A stretch of DNA of 64,000 bases, taken from the NCBI GenBank assembly GCA_905221605.1, contig CAJNDS010002190.1, forward strand, positions 843,421-907,420. Reading direction: 5' to 3'. How positions within the stretch are numbered: the stretch's first letter is position 1; each line of letters opens with the position of its first letter. The position numbers and the translations under genes were made by a program. The DNA is from Symbiodinium natans. Lineage: Eukaryota; Sar; Dinophyceae; Suessiales; Symbiodiniaceae. This document shows, one piece after another, positions 19,400 to 28,297 of the stretch. Under the pieces are notes generated by a model. That model was not told the DNA's origin. It searched no databases and saw nothing but the letters and a program-made list of their open reading frames with translations.

Positions 19400-19845
19400 C
19401 CCTAAACCAAGAACCCTAAGCCCTAGAGCCCATAAGCCTTAAAGACCCTAACGCCCTAATACTCCAAACCCCTAAACCCAAAAACCCCCCAACCCCCACA
19501 CCCAAACTAGCACAAAACCTCAACCCCAAACCCCTAAACCCGAAAAGCCCTGAACCCCTACACCCCAAAAACCCTAAACCCTTAACCCCCAACCCTAAAC
19601 CTTGCAACCTTAAAGCCTAAACCCTGCAACCCCAAACCCTAAACCACAAACCACTAAACCCTAAACCCTGCAACCCCAAACCCTAAACCCTGCAACTCCA
19701 AACCCTAAACCCCAAACCACTGAACCCTAAACCCCAAACCACTAAACCCTAAACCCCAAACCACTAAACCCTAATCCCTAAACCCCTAAACCCTAAAGCC
19801 TAAACCATATCCCCCAAAACCCTCAGCCCTAAACCCAAAACCCCT
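19400..19845 (-). repeat. diverged CCCTAAA tract
   Basis: Units with CCACTAAA, CCCTGCAA and CCCCAAA variants, partly arranged as higher-order repeats (for example ACCCCAAACCACTAAACCCT about 19720-19775). Confidence 0.9.
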
Positions 19846-19858
19846 AATGCATCGCCAG

Positions 19859-19922
19859 GTCCGGGCACCCAAGGAAGCTCCTTCTTCCGCCCGACGCGAC
19901 GCGGAGGACGTGGAGGTGAAGG
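19859..19922 (+). CDS. probable exon, unrecognised
   Basis: Between GCCAG^GTC and AAGG^GTGTAGGG; reads VRAPKEAPSSARRDAEDVEV then K. Charged, low-complexity. The donor lies in the first, mutated unit of the next array. Confidence 0.55.
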
Positions 19923-20021
19923 GTGTAGGGTTTAAGGTTTAGGGTTTAGGGTTTAGGGTGTTTAGGGTTCAGGGTTTAGGGTTTACGGTGTAGGGTTTAG
20001 GGTTTAGGGTTTAGGGTACAC

Positions 20022-20140
20022 ACGTTTGGTGGCCTAGGCTACTGGCTTCGGCCTCTCTAGTACCATCAAACGGATGCAAGGTATTCACATCTTCCAGACA
20101 CATACTACTATTAAACAGCCTAGTTGCAAGGTTTAGGGTT
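20022..20140. repeat. local duplication, copy 2 left part
   Basis: See 18601-18760. This copy has a few inserted bases (for example CATCAAA after CTAGTAC). Confidence 0.8.
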
Positions 20141-20156
20141 TAGGGCTAGGGTTGAG

Positions 20157-20287
20157 CTCTAAGGCCTGCGAGGCCCTCGACCCGAGCTTTAGAAGAGCTC
20201 GAGGAAGCCTGCGAAGAGGCTCTTGTACGGAATCCGCGAGTGTTTGATGTTTGCGACCAGTGCACTTTTGCCTCTACCGGGGCGAAG
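20157..20287 (+). CDS. duplicated exon, copy 2, frame intact
   Basis: Open frame reading RPARPSTRALEELEEACEEA then LVRNPRVFDVCDQCTFASTG and AK, ending at the TTTAGGG array (AAG^GGTTTAGGG or one base later). No domain recognised. The retained frame, against the shifted copy at 19164, favours this being the functional one. Confidence 0.5.
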
Positions 20288-20388
20288 GGTTTAGGGTTTA
20301 GGGTTTAGGGTTTAGGGTTTAGGGTTTAGGGTTTAGGGTTTAGGGTTTAGGGTTTAGGGTTTAGGGTTTAGGGTTTAGGGTTTAGGGT
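20288..20388 (+). repeat. TTTAGGG array
   Basis: About fourteen perfect units directly after the exon. Confidence 0.95.
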
Positions 20389-20431
20389 ACTAGCGTGTCT
20401 TTGACACCTGGCTGCGGGGTTTGGAGCCCAG

Positions 20432-20566
20432 GGACTTAACGGTTTTGACCAGCTACTGTACCTGAGGCTCATCGTGGAGATAGACCGCTTTCGGTACCGG
20501 ATGCAAGTGTGCTACGTGCGTGCACCCGCGCTTTTGCTGGAGATGAAGAGCTTTCTAACTCCCTAA
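20432..20566 (+). CDS. probable last exon, unrecognised
   Basis: After CCCAG the frame reads GLNGFDQLLYLRLIVEIDRF then RYRMQVCYVRAPALLLEMKS and FLTP, ending at TAA of the first CCCTAA unit. CCTGAGGCTCATCGTGGAG matches copy 1 at about 19338-19357, where no array separates it from the preceding exon sequence. Confidence 0.5.
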   Translation, partial: GLNGFDQLLYLRLIVEIDRFRYRMQVCYVRAPALLLEMKSFLTP

Positions 20567-20830
20567 ACCCTAACTCCCCAGCCTGCAACCTTCAAAGCCC
20601 CAAACCACCCAAAATCCTGAGGCCCTCAATCCCGAAGTCCCAAGCCTTGAGCCGACTGAAGCCCCAAAACCCGAAAGCCCTCTAAAGCCTAAGCCCTAAA
20701 CCCTAAACCCCAAACCAAGAGCCCTAAGCCCTAGAGCCCAGAAGCCTTAAAGACCCTAACACCCAAAAACCCCAAACCCCTAACCCGAAAACCCCCCAAG
20801 CCCCACACCCAAAATAACACAAAACCCTCA
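20560..20830 (-). repeat. diverged CCCTAAA tract
   Basis: Contains the second copy of the 19345-19510 sequence (GACTGAAGCCCCAAAACCC, then AACCAAGAGCCCTAAGCCCT). Confidence 0.8.
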
Positions 20831-20862
20831 ACGACCCTGGTAGGGCACCCTAAGCCCATATT

Positions 20863-20960
20863 GGGGGTTTCCGAAAATAAGGGCACCCGCTTGGGGGTCC
20901 CTTTAAGGGGATTCTGTTCTACTTGGGCCAAAAATGGACACCCCTACTTCGGGGAATACC
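20863..20960 (+). mobile_element. miniature element, family I
   Basis: Left end GGGGGTTTCCGAAAATAAGG, then GGGCACC and TTGGGGGTCC. The right end is diverged. Confidence 0.6.
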
Positions 20961-21120
20961 CATGTCAGCTCCGAGTCCCTGATCTTCTCAAAGTTAGCAT
21001 TCTAGCTTCAGGGGTTTAGAGTTTCTATTGGGGGGGGTTGATCTAAAGGTCCTTCTGGGAACATATTCAAGATTCCCATGGGTTTGTAAGGGACATATTC
21101 AAGGGACTCAAGGATGGACT

Positions 21121-21282
21121 ACAGGAGGGACCCTTATAAGGGACCTTAGGGTTTTTTTATAATAATAAAAACAACAATAATAATAATGATAATAGTAATA
21201 TATATATATATATATATGTGTGTGTATAGGGGTTGCAAAAAGGGGAATAAGATTACGAGTCCCTTCTAGGGGTCCCTCCTTC
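21121..21282. mobile_element. miniature inverted-repeat element, family H
   Basis: Left end CAGGAGGGACCCTTATAAGG; right end CTTCTAGGGGTCCCTCCTT, imperfectly complementary. The interior contains AT-rich simple repeats at about 21157-21230. A related element is at 29501-29660. Confidence 0.65.
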
Positions 21283-21339
21283 CACCCCTTAACATAGAGA
21301 CCGATCTTGGGCACCGTTTTTTTGTTATCAACTATACGG

Positions 21340-22070
21340 TAAAAGGGGGCTTAGCGGCATCCCGTGTTGTGGTTGCCCTTTTGAATCGCCAGGAGCCTGC
21401 GCCAGAGGCCTGCTTTGCGCTGTCTTCTTTACTTCCTGGTTGGGGGGAAGTTTGGGGCTTTTGAGGGTCTAGGGTTTGTATAGGGTTTAGAGTTAAGGGT
21501 TTAGGATTTAGTTAGGGTCTGAGCTGTTTATGGGGTGGGGGGGGGAAATTTGGGGCCTAGGGTTTAGGATTGAATTAGGGTCTGGGCTGTTTATGTTTTG
21601 GGGCTTTAGCGTTTATGGGGCTTGAGTTAGGAGGTGTGAGTGTGCTTGTTGTTCGACTGTGCATGGTATCTATCGGGGTTTGGTTTGGGTTAAGGGTTTA
21701 GGGCTTAGGGCTTAGGGCTTAGGGCTTAGGGTTTAGGGTTTAGGGTTTAGGGTTTAGGGTTTAGGGTTTACGGTTTAGGGTTTAGGGTTTAGGGTTTAGG
21801 GTTAGGGTTCCCTTGCAGATGGGGATTCCTTCGAAGAAGGATTCCCTGATAGGGATCCTAAGTTGGAGCAAACCCTTATTAGGGTTTAGGGTTGAGGGTT
21901 TTCGGTTTTGGGTCGAGGTTGAGGGTCTATTTAGCGTCTGAACTTTTAAAGGTTGCCCTTACATCCCGAGCCTTCATCCCTAACCACGGGGCACAAGAAA
22001 ACCCCCTGGTTCTTAGTACGGAATGAGGGAATGAGGGCCCTGTACACTTTAAGGTACCTCATTCCCCCAT
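21340..22070. other. spacer, mostly diverged TTTAGGG
   Basis: A unique GC-rich stretch at 21350-21440 without clear exon ends, then GGGTTTA-like sequence and a good array at about 21690-21808. A palindrome-like pair (GAATGAGG...CCTCATTC) lies at 22021-22056. Confidence 0.5.
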
Positions 22071-22079
22071 TCCCTACTA

Positions 22080-22675
22080 AGAGCCAGCCAAACCCTCTAA
22101 ACCCGAAACCCTATCAACCCTGTAAACCCATAAACCCTATAAACCTCTATAAACCCCTGTAAATCCTACAAACCCTCTAACCCCTAAAGCAAACTATAAC
22201 CCTCAAGTAGACTATAAACCCTATAAACCCGTACAAACCCTGGAAACCCTATAAACCCTATAAACCCTATAAACCCCTATAAAACCCTATAAACCCCTAT
22301 AAACCCCTCTAAACCCTATAAACCCCTACAAACCCTACAAACTCTTTGAACCCTAAAGACCCTATCAACCCTATAAACCCCCCTATAAACCCTCTAAACT
22401 CCCACAAACCCTATAAACCCTTACAGACCCTCTAAACCCTAAGGCAAACTACAACCCTAAAGTAAACTGTAAACCCTATAAACCCGTACAAACCCTACAA
22501 ACCCTTTGAACCCTACAGACCCTATCAACCCTATCAGCCCCCCTATAAACCCTATAAACCCCTACAAACCCTATAAACCCGTACAAACCCTCTAAGCCCT
22601 AAACCCTAAACCCTAAACCCTAAACCCTAAACCCTAAACCCTAAACCCTAAACCCTAAACCCTAAACCCTAAAGA
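22080..22675 (-). repeat. CCCTATAA variant tract ending in a CCCTAAA array
   Basis: About 500 bp of CCCTATAAA/CCCTACAAA-type units (9-10 bp), including a repeated block of about 100 bp, then perfect heptamers from about 22600. Local homogenisation of a longer variant. Confidence 0.9.
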
Positions 22676-22690
22676 CCCTGAGCCCTGTAG

Positions 22691-22760
22691 ACCCTCGATG
22701 GCAAGGCCATCTTCGGCTTCACTGCGGAGGAAGATCCCGAGGCCGAGCTTCGCTCAGCGG
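22691..22760 (+). CDS. probable exon, unrecognised
   Basis: After GTAG the frame reads TLDGKAIFGFTAEEDPEAEL then RSA, to donor GCGG^GTTGTTAGGG. CCCTAAA before, TTTAGGG after. Looks like a surface segment of a globular protein. Confidence 0.6.
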
Positions 22761-22779
22761 GTTGTTAGGGCTTTTCCAG

Positions 22780-22950
22780 GGTTAGGGTTTAGGGTTTAGG
22801 GTTTAGGGTTTAGGGTTTAGGGTTTAGGGTTTAGGGTTTAGGGTTTAGGGTTTAGGGTTTAGGGTTTAGGGTTTAGGGTTTAGGGGTTAGGGGTTTAGGG
22901 TTTAGGGTTTAGGGTTTAGGGTTTAGGGTTTAGGGTTTAGGGGCTTTTCT
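22780..22950 (+). repeat. TTTAGGG array
   Basis: About 23 units with a few single-base insertions. Confidence 0.95.
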
Positions 22951-23073
22951 AGGGTTCCAAGTCTGGGTGCTCAATTTGGGTCCCTTGTTATATGGGCGTT
23001 TACGAAGATAGGGGACCCCCGAATACAGACCCCCCAAAACAGTAGGATTGCCCTATAAGCACCCAAAAAGGTA

Positions 23074-24016
23074 CAGTGACAGCGCTGGATAAGAAACCTC
23101 TAAGTTTTGGCGAGGGTACCCTCGGTTTCTTAGTTATGACTCGAACTGGCAACGTGTCAATTAGTAAGGCGACGCCTTATCCATTAGGCTGATCGATCAA
23201 GTTCTTTTTTGGGGGCTCCCCTTAAATCGGCAATCCGGCCTCTCGAATCCTTAACCTCAATTTCTGAATTTGAGGGTTTTGGGGTCCCGCCCCACCCCCC
23301 CCCCCCCCCCCCCCCCCACCCCCCCCCCCCCCCGTGAAATTCTTATTTTCCGCCCCCCCCACCCCACCAAAATAAGAAATCCAGCCCCTCTATTTCGTAA
23401 ATTTGAGAAATCCAGCCCCTCGATTTCTTAAATTTAAGAAATCCAGCCACTCGATTTCTTAAATTTGGGGTCCATCCCAATTCCCCCCCTCAAATTAAGA
23501 AAAAACCACCTAAATTAAGAGTTTCAACCCGCATTTCTTATTTGAGGGGCGGGAGGACCCAAAAACCCCTCAAATTAAGAAATTCAGGGCTGGATTTCTT
23601 ATTCGAAAGGGCGGCGCGGGGTAGGGACCCGCCAAATTTAAGAAATTGAGGGGCTGGATTTCTTAAATTTAAGAAATTGAGGCGCTGGATTTCTTAAATT
23701 TAAGAAGTCGAGGGGCTGGATTTCTTAAATTTCAGAAATCGAGGGGCTGGATTTCTGAAATTTAAGAAATCGAGGGGCTGGATTTCTTAAATTTAAGAAA
23801 TCGAGGGGCTGAGTTTCTTATTTGAGGGGGTGGGGGAGACTTTTCATTCGGCGGTTGCCAAAAACAACCAAATTTAAGAAGTTTAGGGCCCAGGATGAGG
23901 GTACCCTCGATTTCTTAATTTTGTCTTGCTCTCAATTTTCGCATTTTTAATCCGGGATCCAGCCGCGAGCATGCTCGTTTCTTAATCCAATGATTTCTTA
24001 ATCAGTGCTGTCACTG
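23074..24016. mobile_element. non-autonomous inverted-repeat transposon
   Basis: Ends CAGTGACAGCGCTG and CAGTGCTGTCACTG are terminal inverted repeats, flanked on both sides by TA, the likely target duplication. Just inside, GAGGGTACCCTCGGTTTCTTA is mirrored at 23906 as a near-identical motif. The interior (about 23350-23880) is a palindromic array of units of about 31 bp built on TTTCTTAAATTTAAGAAATC plus GAGGGGCTG, beside a long C-run at about 23290-23335. No transposase ORF. The superfamily is not assigned. Confidence 0.8.
23133..23198 (-). other. tRNA-like segment with A- and B-box motifs
   Basis: On the minus strand it reads GATCAGCCTAATGGATAAGG, then GCGTC, and later GTTCGAGTC. These match the D-arm/A box and T-arm/B box of eukaryotic tRNA-Arg-type genes. 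The anticodon arm does not fold properly, so it is a decayed tRNA or SINE-like promoter carried inside the transposon. Confidence 0.55.
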
Positions 24017-24045
24017 TACCCCTAATTTCGCAAACCCCCCCATCT

Positions 24046-24604
24046 ATCAAAAAAAATATGTGTATATATATATATATACATATACACATATATATATACA
24101 CACACGTTATCGAATAAGGGCCCATACTTCGGATCCCTATGAGGACGGGTAAACCCAAAATCCTAAACCCTAAACCCTAAACCCCAAACCCTAAACCCCC
24201 AAACCCTAAACCCTAAACCCAGGGAAACCCTAAACCCTAAACCCCAAACCCTAAACCCTAAACCCAGGGACCATGCTCAGGGCCCATGGTTCCACCTGCG
24301 AGCTTTCAGGGTTTCAGGCTTGGGGAAAATAGCCCAGTGTGCACGTTTTAGGTGTGGGATCATCCTAAGGGTATTTGGGCCCCAAAGTCACAAATCTGGG
24401 GTGCTGGAGCCCCCAGGGATAACATGGCAGTTGATACTGACCCTTAATATTCCCCATATAGGGTTCCAAAGCATTTTTGAAGAGGGACCTCCCTAGTAGT
24501 AGAGTCGGTAACCTTTAACCTTTTTGTGGTAATATATTCCCCTCATAATCCCCAAGGTTAACCTTTAAAACGCCTAGGTACTGGACAACTAAGCCTCTTT
24601 CCAG
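24046..24604. other. spacer with TA repeat and short arrays
   Basis: TA/CA simple repeat at about 24057-24107, then CCCTAAA units with a repeated CCCAGGGA phrase at about 24150-24265. Nothing coding until 24605. Confidence 0.55.
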
Positions 24605-24675
24605 ATGGCCAGGATAAGATTGAGGAATTTGAGGAGGAGGACCAGATCGAAGACTGGGAGGACGACAACAGGCAG
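24605..24675 (+). CDS. internal exon, acidic, unrecognised
   Basis: Between a pyrimidine-rich TCTTTCCAG and donor CAG^GTTTGGGGTTTAGGG, 71 nt. Reads GQDKIEEFEEEDQIEDWEDD then NRQ. The donor is formed by the first unit of the array. One of the clearest exons of the window. Confidence 0.7.
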
Positions 24676-24766
24676 GTTTGGGGTTTAGGGTTTAGGGTTT
24701 AGGGTTTAGGGTTTAGGGTTTAGGGTTTAGGGTTTAGGGTTTAGGGTTTAGGGTTTAGGGTTTAGG
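24676..24766 (+). repeat. TTTAGGG array
   Basis: About twelve units starting at the exon end. Confidence 0.95.
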
Positions 24767-24869
24767 GCAGGACGCCCACCTGAATCTCAGCTCCCAGATC
24801 TCCCCTTTTGCCCCTAGCCCCAGGCCTAGAGCCCTAAAACCCTTAAACCTTCAACCCCGAAGCCCCCTA

Positions 24870-25056
24870 AACCCTAAACCCTAAACCCTCAGCCCTAAAC
24901 CCTAAACCCTAAACCCTAAACCCTAAACCCTAAACCCTAAACCCTAAACCCTAAACTTCCTAAACTTCCTAAACTTCCTAAACCCTAAACCCTAAACCCT
25001 AAACCCTAAACCCTAAACCCTAAACCCTAAACCCTAAACCCTAAACCCTAAACCCA
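24870..25056 (-). repeat. CCCTAAA array
   Basis: Long array interrupted by a triple CTTCCTAAA variant at about 24955-24982. Confidence 0.95.
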
Positions 25057-25097
25057 AAGCCTCGCGATGCTGGGATGTGGGAGGTGCCCAGCACGCA
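25057..25097 (+). CDS. possible exon, unrecognised
   Basis: KPRDAGMWEVPSTQ between the CCCTAAA array and a possible GC donor. Acceptor unclear. Confidence 0.3.
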
Positions 25098-25145
25098 AGC
25101 CCCAAAAGTTAAAGATTACATTCTCTATATCAACCCTTACAAGGA

Positions 25146-25179
<34 letters not shown>

Positions 25180-25182
25180 TTA
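25146..25182. repeat. TA-rich simple repeat
   Basis: TATATA then TATTTA units. Confidence 0.9.
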
Positions 25183-25294
25183 TCATTTTTTGGGGGGGTC
25201 CTTAAGCAAATAGTAGCTTGTGAAGGACTCCGAGTGTAGGAGCCCAGTGGGCCCCTTTTTTCAACCCTTTCTTTCTTTTGCGTGGGTGCCGGGT

Positions 25295-25395
25295 TTCGGG
25301 TTTAGGGTTTAGGGTTTAGGGTTTAGGGTTTAGGGTTTAGGGTTTAGGATTTAGGGTTTAGGGTTTAGGGTTTAGGGTTCAGGGTGTAGGGTTGA
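25295..25395 (+). repeat. TTTAGGG array
   Basis: About fourteen units, one with GGATTTA. Confidence 0.95.
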
Positions 25396-25592
25396 TAGGG
25401 TGGGTTAGGTATCTTGAACGAAGCATGCAACCCAGCCTCGAACCTAAATCTCAAAACTGCCGAGGGCTTAGGTGTTCGAGGGGTTCAGGTCGACCCTGAA
25501 CCCTGAACCCTGAACCCTGAACCCTAAACCCTAAACCCTAAACCCTGAACCCTAAACCCTAAACCCTGAACCCTAAACCCGAGACCCTAAAG

Positions 25593-25665
25593 CTTCGTGC
25601 TTCGTGGGCCGGCTTCCTAGAACAAAGCCGGCGGGCCAGCCTCACAGATGTCATGGAAACCTCAG
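25593..25665 (+). CDS. probable exon, unrecognised
   Basis: Between TAAAG^CTT and a GC donor (CTCAG^GCCC); reads LRASWAGFLEQSRRASLTDV then METS. CCCTAAA-type sequence lies on both sides, an exception to the usual polarity. Confidence 0.5.
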
Positions 25666-25794
25666 GCCCAGCCCTAAACTACTCTATCCTAAAGAACCCT
25701 GAGCCCCAACGAAACCCTCGTCCCTAAACCCTTTAAAACCTAAACCCTAAACGCTAAGCCCTACACCCTAAACCCTAAGACCCCTAAACCCGAA

Positions 25795-25890
25795 ACCCGA
25801 ATCCCTAAACCCTAAACCCTAAACCCTAAACCCTAAACCCTAAACCCTAAACCCTAAGCCCTAAACCCTAAACCCTAAACCCTAAACCCT
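25795..25890 (-). repeat. CCCTAAA array
   Basis: About thirteen units leading into the exon at 25903. Confidence 0.95.
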
Positions 25891-25902
25891 GTCTGGCCCC
25901 AG

Positions 25903-25950
25903 GCCTTCCAAGGAGGCCACTTACGATGCTCATTTGGAAGGCCGCCTCGG
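25903..25950 (+). CDS. probable exon, unrecognised
   Basis: Between CCCCAG^G and a GC donor (CTCGG^GCTTAGGG) that belongs to a variant heptamer. Reads PSKEATYDAHLEGRLG. Confidence 0.55.
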
Positions 25951-26350
25951 GCTTAGGGTTTAGGGTTTAGGGTTTAGGGTTTAGGGTTTAGGGTTTAGGG
26001 TTTAGGGTTTAGGGTTTTTTGGGTTTTGGGTTTTGGGTTTAGGGTTTAGGGTTTAGGGTTTTGGGTTTTGGGTTTTGGGTTTAGGGTTTAGGGTTTAGGG
26101 TTTAGGGTTTAGGGGGTTTGGGGGTTTGGAGAGTTTGGGGGGTTTGGGGGTTTGGGTTTAGGCTTTGGGGAGGTTTGGTTTATGGTTAAGGAGGAGTCGG
26201 GGTGTGGCTTTAGAGCCTTGGTGATTTGCGTTTTATGGTTCGAGGTTAAGGGTGGGTTTTTTTTCGGGCTAAGGGTTTGGGAAGTTTGGGGTCTTGTAGG
26301 AATTTGTAGGGCTTGGGGCTTAGGGCTCAGGACCCTATTCCCTAATTCCC
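25951..26350 (+). repeat. TTTAGGG array fading into TTTGGG variants
   Basis: Perfect units, then TTTTGGG blocks, then diverged GGGTTT-rich sequence. The ORF at 26152-26364 is a translation of this tract. Confidence 0.9.
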
Positions 26351-26542
26351 TACTTACGGCCTAAAGTTATTGGTTGGCACGTCCGAATCCGGGGCCTCCG
26401 TTGCCAAGCCCTAAGCCCTCAAATCTTCCCAAGAAAAGCTGTGGTTTAGGGTTTCGGGTTTGGGGTTTAGGGTTAGGGTTTAGGGTCTATAGGGTTTAGG
26501 GTTTGGGGTTTAGGGTTTGCCCGAACCCTTGCGTGCTTGCAG

Positions 26543-26664
26543 GTCGGGTGGCACCAATGGCGGACACCGCGGGCAGTTGGGAAGAAGGTCGCTCGGTCGC
26601 TCCAGGCATTTCGTGTTAATGATGGGCAGGGCTTGGGGAGTGGAGTTTATGTACAAGTTCTTAG
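26543..26664 (+). CDS. probable exon, unrecognised, basic
   Basis: Between TTGCAG^GTC and TTAG^GTATATCC; 122 nt. Reads VGWHQWRTPRAVGKKVARSL then QAFRVNDGQGLGSGVYVQVL. Both splice sites are of canonical form. Confidence 0.55.
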
Positions 26665-26696
26665 GTATATCCCCCCATAATGCATAAATTATGTAT

Positions 26697-26765
26697 ACAT
26701 ATATATATATATATATATTGTCTGTACATAGACATACATCTGAGAACATATATATATATATACAC
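26697..26765. repeat. two TA-rich simple repeats
   Basis: TATATA runs at about 26697-26718 and 26749-26762. Confidence 0.9.
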
Positions 26766-27169
26766 CCTGTCAGGTTGAAGAATCCTTTTCTGACTGCCAA
26801 GTGTGGACCCCTGGAGCAGAGCTTAGAGTGACAACCGTACGCCTTGGGTTTAGGGTTGAGGGTTCAGAGTTCAGGGTTTAGGGTTTATGGTTTATGGTTT
26901 AGGTTTCAGGGTTCAATGCACAGCCAGATGCAAAGACAGCACTGCTTCTTGCGAAGTCAGGTTGGCATCATGAATGTACAGGTGAGACCAGTTGCGCTTG
27001 GGCTTGGTCGTCAGAGCTACAGGACAGCCATTTTTGATCACCTAAGTCCTAAGAGCCCTCAACCCCTGAATGCCCTAAGCACCCTCGACCCCCTGAATGC
27101 CCTAAAGCCCTGAAGCCGTAAACATTCTAGGCCAACTCAAGGGCCCTCAACCCTAGACCCTAAACCTTA

Positions 27170-27302
27170 AACCCGAAACCTTAAACCCTAAACCCTAAAC
27201 TTGGCCCTAAACCCTAAACCCTAAGCCCTAAGCCCTAAGCCCTAAGCCCTAAGCCCTAAGCCCTAAGCCCTAAGCCCTAAACCCTAAACCCTAAACCCTT
27301 AA
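27170..27302 (-). repeat. CCCTAAA array with a CCCTAAG block
   Basis: The middle (about 27220-27280) is nine or so identical CCCTAAG units between CCCTAAA units: a homogenised variant. Confidence 0.95.
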
Positions 27303-27322
27303 CCCTACCATGAACCTCCAAG

Positions 27323-27390
27323 TGGCTGCTGCATGCAAGGCTGGCTTTTCTGCGCTGGTGCGGAGGAGGTCCTTCGAGGCATCCCGCTGA
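27323..27390 (+). CDS. possible last exon inside family E ends
   Basis: AAACKAGFSALVRRRSFEAS then R and TGA. The stretch is bracketed by CATGAACCTCCAAGTGG (27310) and GTTACTTGGAGGTTT (about 27401), remnants of family E ends, so it may be element interior instead. Confidence 0.3.
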
Positions 27391-27654
27391 GTGGTGCAAG
27401 TTACTTGGAGGTTTAGGGTTTAGGGTTCAGGGTTTAGGGTTTAGGGTTTTGGGTCTGTATAGTCTAGGGTTTAGGGTTTAAGGTTTAGGGTTGAGGGGTT
27501 CGAGTTTACGGTTTAGTCTCTGTACTTCGTCCGTGGTTCTTGGGCGTTCATCCAATAATGCTGTAGTGTCACATCGCAAGGTTCGTTTTAAATCGCAAAG
27601 CCTTCTTTTTGGCAGGCCATGGTTAAATCCAGCCCTGAAAGGATTCTTCGTCAA

Positions 27655-27770
27655 CCTAAACCCTAAACCCTAAACCCTAAACCTTAAACCCTAAACCCTA
27701 AATCCTAAACCCTAAACCCTAAACCCTAAACCCTACTTAAACCCTAACCCTAAACTCTAAACCCGCCCAG
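27655..27770 (-). repeat. CCCTAAA array
   Basis: About fifteen units with single substitutions. Confidence 0.9.
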
Positions 27771-27861
27771 CCAGGAACCCAAAAGTCGACACACATTCAC
27801 AGTCATTTTGTTGCACGACCCCCTCTGAAGTAAGCTCCAAACCCTGTGGCTTGGACTTATA

Positions 27862-27945
27862 CTAGGATGCCCAGGTAGTACCCTTATTCCCTTTTTGGGG
27901 GGTTTAGGTTCCCTTGTAAGACCCTTTAAGCAAAAAAGGGCACAC
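27862..27945 (+). mobile_element. family B remnant
   Basis: CTAGGATGCCCAGGTAGTAC, then TATTCCC...GGTTCCC...AAAAAAGGGCAC, in the order of family B. Right end missing. Confidence 0.5.
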
Positions 27946-28146
27946 ACCCCCCAAGCCTATTTATAAACCCTAAACCCTAAACCCGAAACCGTAAACCCTA
28001 AACCCTAAACCTCTCGTTCTCAGGATCCTCCCTCACAAGTAGGCTTGCGGTTCTTGAGGCAAAGCTTGCATCCGAAATGTGACCAACTAAATCCTAAACC
28101 CCAAGCTTGACAGTGTTTAGTGCTTAGTTTAGGGTTTCATTCATTA

Positions 28147-28234
28147 GGGTTTAGGGTTTAGGGTTTAGGGTTTAGGGTTTAGGGTTTAGGGTTTAGGGTT
28201 TAGGGTTTAGGGTTTAGGGTTTAGGGTTTAGGGT
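28147..28234 (+). repeat. TTTAGGG array
   Basis: About twelve perfect units ending at the acceptor of the next exon. Confidence 0.95.
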
Positions 28235-28239
28235 TCCAG

Positions 28240-28297
28240 CGTGAAGGTCCTGGACGTGCGGTGTCGCAGCCGCCAGTGCGCGCGGAAGTCCACGCAG
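28240..28297 (+). CDS. probable exon, unrecognised, basic
   Basis: Between GTTCCAG^C and ACGCAG^GTGCGAGAG; reads VKVLDVRCRSRQCARKSTQ. Here a TTTAGGG array precedes the acceptor, against the usual polarity. The long minus-strand ORF over 28228-28593 is read as a shadow. Confidence 0.55.

Larger units (their letters stand above)
22978..24045 (-). mobile_element. family I element split by a later insertion
   Basis: The left part (22978-23073; GGCGTTTACGAAGATAGGGG, then CACCCAAAAAGG) and the right part (24017-24045; CCCCTAATTTCGCAAACCCC) together match family I in reverse orientation. The 943-bp element at 23074-24016 lies between them. Confidence 0.65.

Noticed and set aside
21157-21232. TATA-box promoter
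   Set aside because: It is a simple TA/TAA repeat inside a miniature element; no gene start nearby.
22080-22675. CRISPR-like array
   Set aside because: Short units without unique spacers of constant length; it is a variant telomere-type tract in a eukaryotic genome.
23133-23198. Functional tRNA-Arg gene
   Set aside because: A- and B-box motifs are present but the anticodon arm and acceptor stem do not pair properly; it lies inside a transposon.
26510-26800. Minus-strand ORF of 96 codons
   Set aside because: Reads through TA repeats and the antisense of the + exon at 26543-26664.
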